From: Actinacidiphila yanglinensis
GTDB lineage: Bacteria; Actinomycetota; Actinomycetes; Streptomycetales; Streptomycetaceae
Length of the DNA stretch: 64,000 bases
Assembly (NCBI RefSeq): GCF_900107965.1
Contig: NZ_FNVU01000013.1
Span: forward strand, 166,713-230,712
Reading direction: 5' to 3'
Shown: positions 9,238 to 17,795 of the stretch, piece after piece
How the letters are laid out: every line of letters begins with the position of its first letter
Numbering within the stretch: the stretch's first letter is position 1
The notes under the pieces: model-generated
What the model saw: only the letters and a program-made list of their open reading frames with translations
Database searches by the model: none
Told to the model about the DNA's origin: nothing
Position numbers and translations under genes: made by a program

Positions 9238-9276
9238 ATGTGCTGCTGTGCTCCCATGACGACGACCGCCGCTTAG
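9238..9276 (+). CDS. Polycysteine leaderless mini-ORF, putative leader peptide
   Basis: Twelve residues, MCCCAPMTTTAA, with three consecutive cysteine codons directly after the start. There is no ribosome site, and the -10 hexamer 6 nt upstream implies leaderless translation. Leaderless polycysteine mini-ORFs are known in mycobacteria as cysteine-responsive attenuators of downstream genes. Here the stop codon lies inside the first of three perfect hairpins that precede a P-loop kinase gene starting at 9419. The peptide is too short for homology-based support, so the call rests on architecture. Confidence 0.5.
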   Translation: MCCCAPMTTTAA

Positions 9277-9349
9277 CGGCGGTACCGCGGTTCCCGAACC
9301 GCGGCCATTGCCTGCCCCCTCATGGGGGCAGTGCGGGGGCGTACCGCCG
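9265..9349 (+). promoter_or_regulatory. Stacked hairpins with an alternative pairing, putative attenuator
   Basis: Three perfect hairpins follow each other: 9265-9283 (8-bp stem, TTA loop, overlapping the mini-ORF stop), 9285-9304 (CCGCGGTT/AACCGCGG, CCCG loop) and 9312-9331 (CTGCCCCC/GGGGGCAG, TCAT loop). The 3' arm of the first (CGGCGGTAC, 9277-9285) is also fully complementary to GTACCGCCG at 9341-9349, a mutually exclusive structure. This is what translation-coupled attenuation needs. Function is inferred. Confidence 0.5.
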
Positions 9350-9418
9350 GATCAGTGTCCTGCCGGCAGTCACTCATACACCTGTGATGCCGGGTCGTCC
9401 CGCCTGATCAGGGAAGTC

Positions 9419-10021
9419 ATGTCTCCGTCGCACCGTTTCGACGCACAGCCTCCGCATGCAGCCGGCCCCGGCGCCGTGCAGCATCCACGCCCCGCCCACC
9501 TGTTCCTGATGGTCGGACTCCCCGGGGCCGGGAAGACCACCCGCGCAAGAGAGCTCGCCGCAACCCACCGGGCGCTGCGGCTGACCCCGGACCACTGGAT
9601 GAACCCGCTGTTCGGCGAGTCGTCGGCCGGCGGCAAGCGCTGGGTGCTGGAAGGGCGGCTCATCTCGGTCGCCCTGCAGGCGTTGAGGCTGGGGACCAGC
9701 GTCGTGCTCGACTTCGGGCTCTGGAGCCGCGACGAACGGTCGGCGCTGCGCTGGCTGGCCCGGTCGGTGAGGGCGTCGTGCCAGGTGGTCTACCTGCCCG
9801 TGGACAAGGACGTCCAGCTCGCCCGCGTCGCGCACCGCCAGGCAACGACACCGCATCAGACGTTCCCCATGAACGAGGCCGACCTGGATGCCTGGCGGGA
9901 GCAGTTCCAGGCACCGGACGCCGCCGAACTCGAAGGCGGCGAGATTCCCGCGCCGCCCGCGGGCTGGTCGAGCTGGCCGGAGTGGGCGGTGGACACCTGG
10001 CCCTCCTGCACCGACAGCTGA
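9419..10021 (+). CDS. P-loop ATP-binding protein (AAA_33/kinase type)
   Basis: A protein of 200 residues. Walker A MVGLPGAGKTTRARELA lies near residues 31-47, followed by LTPDHWMNPLFG (substrate or lid region) and a VVLDFGLWSRDERSALRWLA segment (Walker-B-like). The layout is that of the AAA_33 kinases related to chloramphenicol phosphotransferase and zeta-toxin folds; the true substrate is unknown. ATG 9419 has AGGGA just upstream. The gene lies directly after the polycysteine mini-ORF and hairpins, which may control it. A bidirectional hairpin separates it from the convergent stress-protein gene. Confidence 0.85.
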   Translation: MSPSHRFDAQPPHAAGPGAVQHPRPAHLFLMVGLPGAGKTTRARELAATHRALRLTPDHWMNPLFGESSAGGKRWVLEGRLISVALQALRLGTSVVLDFGLWSRDERSALRWLARSVRASCQVVYLPVDKDVQLARVAHRQATTPHQTFPMNEADLDAWREQFQAPDAAELEGGEIPAPPAGWSSWPEWAVDTWPSCTDS

Positions 10022-10114
10022 CCTGGCCGGCCCGCCGATCGGTCAGCCGCCGGACCTGACGGCACCCCAGGCGCGACCGGACGACGGGCGACGGAAACGC
10101 GGGGACCCACGCGA

Positions 10115-10152
10115 ACGGCCGGCGGCCCCCCATGAGGAGGGCCGCCGGCCGT
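10115..10152. terminator. Bidirectional terminator between convergent genes
   Basis: A perfect 14-bp stem (ACGGCCGGCGGCCC, 10115-10128, with 10139-10152) and a 10-nt loop sit between the P-loop kinase gene and the convergent universal stress protein gene. Confidence 0.75.
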
Positions 10153-10184
10153 CGGGCGGTGCGGAGCAGGTCAGACCGTACGGG

Positions 10185-10619
10185 TCAGGACTCGCTGCGG
10201 ACGAGCAGGACGGACACGTGCGAGATCTTCGCGACGCCGCGGCTCACGCTCGGGTGGAGGAGACCGGAGATACCGCTGTAGTGGCCGGGGCCGACCGCGA
10301 TCAGGTCGGAGCCGAGCGCCTCGGACCGCTCGATGAGGATGGCGGCGAGCTCCTCGCGCAGGCCCTCGTCGACCTCGCCGTCGGCGGTGACGCCGTCGCC
10401 GCGCAGCCGGGCCACGGCCGCGTCCACGACCCGCTGGCTCTCCTCGCGCTCCTCGACCGGCACCACGGTGCTGGCGATCGCGCCGCCGATGACCTGGGAG
10501 GGACGCACGTGTATCACCTGGACGGTGGCACCGGTGAGCTTGGCGAGGGAGGCCACGGCCTCGACCACGGCGTCACCGTGGGACGAACCGTCGACAGCGG
10601 CGAGGATGTTCTTGTACAT
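10185..10619 (-). CDS. Universal stress protein (UspA family)
   Basis: A protein of 144 residues forming a single Usp domain: the start YKNILAAVDGSSHGDAVVEA, a central beta-strand VQVIHVRPS and the ATP-binding loop VGPGHYSGISGLLHPSVSRG near 113-132. Family members bind ATP and help cells through stress or dormancy. ATG 10619 follows AAGGAAG by 8 nt, a good start. It diverges from the GAF regulator gene across a 281-bp region holding a large palindrome. Confidence 0.9.
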   Translation of the reverse strand: MYKNILAAVDGSSHGDAVVEAVASLAKLTGATVQVIHVRPSQVIGGAIASTVVPVEEREESQRVVDAAVARLRGDGVTADGEVDEGLREELAAILIERSEALGSDLIAVGPGHYSGISGLLHPSVSRGVAKISHVSVLLVRSES

Positions 10620-10707
10620 GAGTCCAACTTCCTTGTCCGTAGGGGGCCTCGCGCTTCGGCGGCCCTCCGCTGTGTTGAGCGGCCCGGGACGGTGATCCAT
10701 TCCCGTC

Positions 10708-10733
10708 CGCGAAGTGGCGTTGGCCACTTCGCG
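10708..10733. promoter_or_regulatory. Perfect 11-bp inverted repeat between usp and GAF regulator genes
   Basis: CGCGAAGTGGC and its exact reverse complement are separated by GTTG in the divergent intergenic region. It may be an operator shared by the two genes, or an mRNA hairpin; the central location favours an operator. Confidence 0.45.
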
Positions 10734-10900
10734 CGCCCCCTGCGCGCTCGACCACGCCGGGCGGCACCGCGGCCCCGAGCGGCCCGTTTTCGTCCACGGG
10801 GTCGACGGAGGGGCGGCGCGCCCCTTCAATGAGAGGCGGGCACTGCCCGGTGCAGGGGCGGTAGGGGCAACGGTCGAACGACGACGAAGTCGGGAAGACG

Positions 10901-12130
10901 ATGGCGGAGATGGGTGCGCTCAAACGGCGCCGGACCCTGCTGGAGCACGAATGGGCCCGGGTGGTGCCGCAGTTGCGGTCGGCCGGGCGGGGGACGCCGG
11001 GCGGTCCACCGGTACGGGCCGAGGTCACGGAGTCGTGGGCCCGTTCGCTGCCGACGGTGGACCCGGGGCGGGAGAGCGCGCCGCCGGCGGCGGGCGGTGG
11101 CAGCGCGGGGTGGCGGCGCTCCCCGCTGTACCGGCCGGTGACGGACCTGGCCGGCGAGCTGCTGAGCATCGCCGAGGACGCCGGTTTCGTCGCGGCGGTC
11201 ACCGACGAGGCAGGCACCATCCTGTGGACCTGCGGCGGCCGCGTGATGCGGCGCCGGGCCGAGCGGGTCAACTTCGCCCCGGGCGGGCGCTGGGACGAGG
11301 GCGCGATGGGCACCAACGCGCTGTCGCTGGCGCTGCGCAACGGCCACCCCAGCACCGTCTTCTCCGCGGAGCACCTGGTCGCGGCCCTGCACGGCTGGGT
11401 CTGCTACTGCGCACCGATCCACGGCCCGGACGGCCGCGTGCTGGGCGTGCTCGACCTGTCCACCACCTGGGACCGTTCACACCCGCTCGCGCTGCCGACC
11501 GTACGCACCCTGGCCTCGGCGATCGAGGCGCGGCTGCGGGACGACGCGGCGCAGGACGCCCTGCCGACGCCGGGCGTGGAGCTGCGCTGCCTGGGCCCGG
11601 CCCGCGTGACCCGCGCGGGCTCCTCGCTCCGTCTCCCCCCGCGCCAGCTGGAGATCCTCACGCTGCTGGCGCTGGAGCCGGGCGGCTTCGCCCCGGAGCG
11701 GCTGCGGGCGTCGCTGTACGGCGACCGGCCGGTGACCGCCTCGACGTTCAAGGCGGAGGTGTCCCACCTGCGGCACGCGCTCGACGGCGCGGTCAGCACC
11801 CGTACCTACGCCCTCACCACCCCCGTGGTGTGCGACGCGGTCGAGGTGCTGGCGGCGCTGGGCCGCGGCGACACGGAGACGGCGGTCGACCGCTACCGCG
11901 GCCCCCTCCTCCCCCTGTCCGAGGCGCCGGGCGTGGTCGCCTGGCGCGAGCACCTGGAGGTGGTGGTGCGGGAGGCGGTCCTGGCCTCGACCCACCCGGA
12001 ACACGCCCTGCGCTACGGCGAGCACGCCCCGTACGACACCCAGGTCCACACCCACGCGCTCGGACTGCTCGGCCCCGGGGACGTCCGCCGCGGCATCGCG
12101 GTCAGCAGACTGGCGTCGGCCGACCGCTAG
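10901..12130 (+). CDS. GAF-domain transcriptional regulator with C-terminal winged helix
   Basis: A protein of 409 residues. An N-terminal region of the AcoR/signal-sensing type (RAEVTESWARSLPTVDP near 45-60) leads into a GAF domain (about 85-205, with VTDEAGTILWTCGG and APIHGPDGRVLGVLDLST). The C-terminal half (about 225-380) contains a winged-helix segment LPPRQLEILTLLALEPGGF followed by FKAEVSHLRHALDG, like OmpR/SARP-type DNA-binding domains. Genes of this type in Streptomyces commonly lie beside aldehyde dehydrogenase genes, as here (12651). It is probably an aldehyde- or alcohol-responsive activator of that gene (inference). Confidence 0.85.
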   Translation: MAEMGALKRRRTLLEHEWARVVPQLRSAGRGTPGGPPVRAEVTESWARSLPTVDPGRESAPPAAGGGSAGWRRSPLYRPVTDLAGELLSIAEDAGFVAAVTDEAGTILWTCGGRVMRRRAERVNFAPGGRWDEGAMGTNALSLALRNGHPSTVFSAEHLVAALHGWVCYCAPIHGPDGRVLGVLDLSTTWDRSHPLALPTVRTLASAIEARLRDDAAQDALPTPGVELRCLGPARVTRAGSSLRLPPRQLEILTLLALEPGGFAPERLRASLYGDRPVTASTFKAEVSHLRHALDGAVSTRTYALTTPVVCDAVEVLAALGRGDTETAVDRYRGPLLPLSEAPGVVAWREHLEVVVREAVLASTHPEHALRYGEHAPYDTQVHTHALGLLGPGDVRRGIAVSRLASADR

Positions 12131-12212
12131 CACCACCGACATCAGCACCCCCCACGTCAACGGAAGCGGCACCCACCGCCACGGCGAGCGGGTGCAGCAA
12201 GCGCCGACCCCA

Positions 12213-12295
12213 TGAGCGGAGACACCACCCACCGACCGCGTAAGCGGAGACGCCACCCACCGACCGCGTGAGCGGAGACGCCACCCACGACCGCG
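12213..12295. repeat. Three tandem copies of a 27-28 bp unit
   Basis: Units at 12213-12240, 12241-12268 and 12269-12295 each start TRAGCGGAGAC and end CGACCGCG; they differ at a few bases and the third lacks one base. A partial fourth unit follows. It sits between the GAF regulator and the aldehyde dehydrogenase gene. No spacers, so not a CRISPR array. Confidence 0.85.
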
Positions 12296-12314
12296 TGAGC
12301 GGGGGCGGAGGGGA

Positions 12315-12410
12315 CGGGGTTCGAGATGGTTCGTATATTTGTGGCGCGGAACGCACGGCAACCCCACGTAGGTACCGGCACGCGCCGTAAATATGCAATC
12401 TCGAACCCCG
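12315..12410. repeat. 96-bp imperfect inverted repeat upstream of the aldehyde dehydrogenase
   Basis: The outer 13 bp match perfectly (CGGGGTTCGAGAT at 12315-12327 with its complement at 12398-12410). The arms continue imperfectly through AT-rich cores (GTATATTTGTGGCGCG and, inverted, GCATATTTACGGCGCG). This could be a pair of opposed regulator sites or a small mobile-element relic. The remainder of the 520-bp gap (12131-12650) is C-rich low-complexity sequence with no other gene. Confidence 0.7.
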
Positions 12411-12650
12411 GCGCCGCAGCCCCCGCGCCCCCACCGCACCCACCGCACCCGGCCCACCCGGCACGGCCCGCCCGAACATCACGGCACCGCACCCGGCCCA
12501 CCCGGAACCGCCCCGGCCGACCATCTTCCGCGGCACCACACCGCGCCGCACCGCCCGTACGGCACCGCGCCCAGCGGCCCCCAACCTTTCGCCAACCTCC
12601 TGCGCCCACAGTGGTGTTGTCGCACCCCCGCGTACTCTCAGGAGCGGACC

Positions 12651-14168
<1,518 letters not shown>

Positions 14169-14178
14169 AACCACGGAA

Positions 14179-14219
14179 AGTGGCGCCTGGCCTGGTAGTT
14201 CGCCAAGTCGGGCGCCACT
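14179..14219 (+). terminator. Hairpin after the aldehyde dehydrogenase
   Basis: AGTGGCGCC (14179-14187) and GGCGCCACT (14211-14219) form a 9-bp stem with a 23-nt loop, 10 bp after the stop. A homologous hairpin follows the decayed gene copy at 20011-20046. The remaining gap to 14465 contains only the next terminator. Confidence 0.55.
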
Positions 14220-14407
14220 CGGGCTGCTCACCGCCGACGAGGCGCGCCGCCCGAAAACCCACTGGCATCTCACCTCTGACCAGCCGTTCCGGGGTATTCC
14301 GGGCCGGATCGCGTGGGAGCGGTCGTCGGAGGCCGGCCAGAAGGAGATTCCGGCGTGAGGGCCTCGTCTCCGGACCGACACCGTGCCGTGAGGGCGTCGC
14401 ACCCGAG

Positions 14408-14436
14408 CGGCCCGCCACGCTCAGCGTGGCGGGCCG
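14408..14436 (-). terminator. Terminator of the CsbD gene
   Basis: A perfect 13-bp stem CGGCCCGCCACGC with a TCA loop, about 30 bp beyond the CsbD stop codon on the minus strand. Confidence 0.7.
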
Positions 14437-14465
14437 CGGCATGCCCCCGCGGGGCTGACGCCCGG

Positions 14466-14651
14466 TCAGTCCCCCAGGACATCCTTGGCCGCGTCCTTGA
14501 CCTTCTCGCCCGCCTCCCTGGCATCGCCCTTGGCCTGCTCCGCGCGCCCCTCGGTCTCCAGACGCTCGTTGCCGACCGCGTGGCCGGCGGTCTCCTTGAC
14601 CTTGCCCTTGACCTGCTCGACCTTGGCCTGAGTCTTGTCGTCCGCACTCAT
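14466..14651 (-). CDS. CsbD-family stress protein
   Basis: A protein of 61 residues, highly charged and helical, with the family pattern KVEQVKGKVKETAGHAVGNE and a second repeat EQAKGDAREAGEKVKDAAKD. CsbD-like proteins accumulate under general stress in Bacillus and actinobacteria; their molecular role is unknown. Two adjacent ATGs (14654, 14651) are possible; the second has AGGAG at the better spacing of 6 nt. Confidence 0.9.
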   Translation of the reverse strand: MSADDKTQAKVEQVKGKVKETAGHAVGNERLETEGRAEQAKGDAREAGEKVKDAAKDVLGD

Positions 14652-14924
14652 CATCGACTCCTGATCTCCGGTAGCGGATGTAGCTGCCCGCAGGCACCGC
14701 AGCGGCCCGTGGGGCACCGGGGCACACCCTCCGCAGGAGGCTGACCCTCAAACGCGGAGAACACCCCGGCACCACGGCGCCTGTCCCAAAGAGCGGGGAC
14801 TATCCCTCCCACCCCGAAATCACTTACCGCTCCGCCCCTATGGCCGCCTCTCCTCAAAATGAAACGACCCGTCACAAGAGATGGACGCCGCCATCGAACG
14901 ACCGCACGACAGCACCCTGACCTG

Positions 14925-14962
14925 CCTGTGGTCGGTTGCCCCCAGGGGCAACCGACCACAGG
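14925..14962 (-). terminator. Strong hairpin terminator of the small membrane protein gene
   Basis: A perfect 16-bp stem (CCTGTGGTCGGTTGCC at 14925-14940 with 14947-14962) and a CCCAGG loop, 15 bp after the stop codon at 14977. Confidence 0.8.
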
Positions 14963-14976
14963 AGAAATCGACGGCG

Positions 14977-15147
14977 TTACCAGCGATACCAGCGGCCCCG
15001 CCCGCCGCCGGAGTTGGTGGACCGGACGACAAAGCCCAGCAACCACACCACCAATACCACCACGGCGACCCACCACAGAATCTGCACCGCGAAACCCGCA
15101 CCGAACAGAATCAGCGCCAGGAGAAGAACAAGAAGCAACGGTCCCAT
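14977..15147 (-). CDS. Small two-helix membrane protein (DUF5670/lmo0937-like)
   Basis: A protein of 56 residues. Two hydrophobic segments, MGPLLLVLLLALILFGAGFA and the region from WWVAVVVLVVWLLGFVV, are followed by a Ser/Gly/Arg-rich tail ending RGRWYRW. GGAGG lies 9 nt before the ATG at 15147. The hydrophobic hairpin with a basic aromatic tail matches the small lmo0937/DUF5670-type stress-associated membrane proteins. The neighbouring CsbD gene on the same strand supports a stress role. Confidence 0.8.
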   Translation of the reverse strand: MGPLLLVLLLALILFGAGFAVQILWWVAVVVLVVWLLGFVVRSTNSGGGRGRWYRW

Positions 15148-15684
15148 GATTATCAACCTCCAATCCGCCGCTTTCCCGCCCCTGACCCGGTCATGCCGAA
15201 AAACTTGGTGGCGGGGCGGGGCAACCCCCCGGCTCGACCGACCCGGACGAACCCGAGCCCGTCCCGGCGCCGTTGCGGACCGGACACCCGAGCGATCGGC
15301 TACGGGCCCCTGCCCAAACCTCGAACCCGCGGCCTTTCGCCCTGGCGACCAGTTCCTCCGGCGCGGCTTGGCAGTCGCCACGCGCTCCTTCCCGGCCGCT
15401 CGAACGCTGGGACGGAGCGCTCTCGTGCCCAGGTTGTCTCGGGCTACTCGATCGCGTTCAGGATCAGCTCGCCCCTCGTCGCACCGGGCGGCGGGTGCTC
15501 CCGGCTGCGGGGCGGGTACGGCTACCGAGCGGCAGTCCGCGCGTGCGGAGACCGGCACCATGACCAACGGTGCCGGTCTACCGCCCCACGGCCAGCAACT
15601 TTCGCCGGGCGCCGTGCCGTCAGGTTCCCGTCACCACGCCACGGCCTCGAAACGTGCCGACCTGGACAGGAAACTCAGCGCTGG
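15148..15684. other. 537-bp intergenic region, no supported gene
   Basis: Open frames here lack ribosome sites and recognisable domains. The only notable structure is the hairpin at 15550-15578. Confidence 0.5.
15550..15578 (-). terminator. Possible terminator downstream of the lipoprotein gene
   Basis: GACCGGCACC (15550-15559) and GGTGCCGGTC (15569-15578) form a perfect 10-bp stem with a 9-nt loop. It is 107 bp beyond the lipoprotein stop, so assignment is tentative. Confidence 0.4.
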
Positions 15685-16260
15685 TCAGAAATTCTTGAAC
15701 GCAACCTTGTTGCCCGAGGCGTCCAGAGGCTGGGGATCCACGGATTTGTCGCCCTTTCCGGGCCACGATGCCGGCTCGTAGATGACCCAGTACCGGCCGT
15801 CGGGCAGGCCGTGTCCCTTCGGGAACGGGTGGGTGGGAACTACTTCCTTGGTGGATACCCGCACCGCCGCGGCAGCGTCGGGAACGGGTCCGTAGGAAAT
15901 GGATGCGTTGCGTCCCGGCGCCATACCACCCCCGTAGTACCCGCCGGAGTCCGAATTGTCGAAGCCGCACGCGGCGTTCGCCCACGGCAGCGTCGCCGAG
16001 TGATCCGGCCCCTTGGGACCGTCGAGCCCCATGCAGAAGCTGCCATCACCGTCGACATCGACGTAGGCGTCCAATTGCCAGTGGACACCATTGGCGACGG
16101 ACCGCTGCAGTACGGTGTAGTGGTTTCCCACGCGCCCCGGGGCGTCCGGGTCATCCCTATGTCCGGTGCAGGCGGTGACCAGGCTCATCACCATGACCGC
16201 TGCTGCCACGGCTGTTCGCATCACCGAACGTTCACGTCTCCGGCTCCGTGTCTGCTTCAT
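15685..16260 (-). CDS. Putative lipoprotein of unknown function
   Basis: A protein of up to 191 residues. The N-terminus is Arg-rich, followed by AVAAAVMVMSLVTAC with a lipobox-like LVTAC (Cys31 from the 16260 start), so it is probably a membrane-anchored lipoprotein. The mature part contains YVDVDGDGSFCMGLDG, an aspartate-rich loop that could bind calcium, and WANAACGFDNS, giving two cysteines that could form a disulfide. Starts at 16260 and 16221 are both possible and neither has a strong ribosome site. No family was recognised. Confidence 0.65.
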   Translation of the reverse strand: MKQTRSRRRERSVMRTAVAAAVMVMSLVTACTGHRDDPDAPGRVGNHYTVLQRSVANGVHWQLDAYVDVDGDGSFCMGLDGPKGPDHSATLPWANAACGFDNSDSGGYYGGGMAPGRNASISYGPVPDAAAAVRVSTKEVVPTHPFPKGHGLPDGRYWVIYEPASWPGKGDKSVDPQPLDASGNKVAFKNF

Positions 16261-16584
16261 CCGACCAGAGGGGCCACCCGTCCCTGCATGTTTGGGCCGC
16301 ACAGCCAAGCGATTCTCCGGTGCCCATCGGCGTGCCTTGCCGGTTGAGGAGATTCTCGGGTCCGGCATCGGTCGCTGCACGTATTGCGCTTGCCCGCCCT
16401 CTTCGAGCCTTTTGGGGCGTTCCCGCTCGCCGAGGAGACCACCGACTGGTTCCGGGCATGGACGGGAAACAGCGAACTGGACGGCGCCAGCTGCCGCGTC
16501 TTCGGTCAGGATGGCTCGGGCAGTATGGGGCGTTCCGTCTGTGTGACCTGCGGCCACCGCGTGATCGTTTGTCTTCACACACCG

Positions 16585-16797
16585 ATGATCAGCGATGGCC
16601 GCGCCGTTGATGAAGGTGCCTTCGTCGCTGAGGAGAAAAACGGTGAATGGTGCGACGTCCTCCTCGGAACCCACTCGTCCGGTCGGCACCTGGCCCAGGA
16701 AGCGCCTCTCGATCTCCGGATAGGCCGACACGGCGGCACGCCACAGCGGGGCGTCGATGAGTCCGGTCAGCCCGATAACGGCAAGGGCCGCATTCGA
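16585..16797 (-). pseudogene. Remnant of a short-chain dehydrogenase (C-terminal part)
   Basis: On the minus strand the text SNAALAVIGL is fused to GLIDAPLWRAAVSAYPEI, then VPTGRVGSEEDVAPFTVFLL and GTFINGAAIA. These are the SK-A-A-L helix, the post-Rossmann loop and the C-terminal segment of classical SDR enzymes, but the part between helix and loop is deleted, an in-frame stop lies just upstream, and the terminal V-D-G-G is degraded. It has neither catalytic Tyr-Lys nor a cofactor domain. It fills most of the 577-bp gap between the lipoprotein and the following oxidoreductase gene. Confidence 0.75.
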
Positions 16798-16837
16798 TCA
16801 CCGATCCCGGAATGGAAGGCCCTTCTCGACGGCCTTG

Positions 16838-17794
16838 TCAGAAGTCCAGGACGAGGCGGCCCCTGATCCCGCCTCCCTCGAGGGCGCGGTGGGCCTGATC
16901 GGCCTGTTCCATGGGGTAGGTGCGGGCCACCCTCAAGGTAAGGGTGCCTTCTTCGGCCTGGCGTGCCAGCCGGTCCAGGATGTCGTGGCGTCCGTCGTAG
17001 GTGTGGACGTACACCGAGTGAAAGGTGATGCCGCGTCCGTCACGGGCAGCACCCGCCTCGGGCTCGGCCGGCCCGCGTACGACAGCCATGGCGCCGCCGT
17101 CGCGCAGCGCGCCCGGCAGTGCGCCACCGATGGCGGCGGCGTCCAGGAGGCCGTCGGCCCCGCCGGGGACCACCTCACGGATGCGCTCCGCCACTTCCCG
17201 GCCCCGCCGGACCACGGCGTCCGCGCCCAGCGCGGACACCAGCGGTTCGTCGGCGGCGGACGCGTCGGCCACGACCGTCAGCCCCTGCGCCTTGGCCAGC
17301 TGGACCGCGAATCCGCCTACGCCGCCGGCCGCCCCGGTGACGGCCAGGACCTGGCCAGGGGCGAGGTCCAGGAGGTCCAGCGCCCTGCGGGCGGTGAGCC
17401 CGTTCAGGGGCAGTGTCGAGGCATGGGCGTGGTCGGTGCCGCGCGGCGCCTTCACCACGAACGCGGCGGGGAGGACCACGTGCTCCGCGTACGCGCCGCC
17501 CGCCGGCCGGGTCGGGTTGACCAGCGCGATCACGTGATCGCCGACAGCGAGACGGGTACGGGTCCCCGGACCCATCTCGTCGACGACGCCGGCCGCGTCC
17601 AGCCCGGGAATGTGGGGCGGCGGGCCCTGCAGTAGTGCGACCGCGGCGCCGGTCCGGATCAGGCTGTCGGCGGGTGAGACCGCCGCGGCGCGCACCCTGA
17701 TGCGGACCTCTCCCGGGTCGGCGTGGCGGTCGGGCAGTTCGTGCACCCGCAATACGTCAGGCCCCCCGTAGCGCTGGAACGCCACGGCCTTCAC
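16838..17794 (-). CDS. Zinc-independent quinone oxidoreductase-like NADPH dehydrogenase (MDR superfamily)
   Basis: A protein of 318 residues. It has the MDR catalytic domain start KAVAFQRYGGPDVLRVHELP, the conserved PGLDAAGVVDEMGPGT, and a nucleotide-binding loop AVTGAAGGVGGFAVQLAKA near 145-163. Zinc-binding cysteines are absent, as in quinone/enone reductases. The start is the GTG at 17794, one nt after the stop of the upstream gene, with GAGGAG 7 nt before it inside that gene: a tight two-gene operon with the Gfo/Idh/MocA-type oxidoreductase, probably under the TetR regulator encoded upstream. Confidence 0.9.
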   Translation of the reverse strand: MKAVAFQRYGGPDVLRVHELPDRHADPGEVRIRVRAAAVSPADSLIRTGAAVALLQGPPPHIPGLDAAGVVDEMGPGTRTRLAVGDHVIALVNPTRPAGGAYAEHVVLPAAFVVKAPRGTDHAHASTLPLNGLTARRALDLLDLAPGQVLAVTGAAGGVGGFAVQLAKAQGLTVVADASAADEPLVSALGADAVVRRGREVAERIREVVPGGADGLLDAAAIGGALPGALRDGGAMAVVRGPAEPEAGAARDGRGITFHSVYVHTYDGRHDILDRLARQAEEGTLTLRVARTYPMEQADQAHRALEGGGIRGRLVLDF

Positions 17795-17795
17795 G

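Noticed and set aside
12213..12305. CRISPR-like repeat
   Set aside because: Units are directly abutting with no spacers and only three copies; no cas genes.
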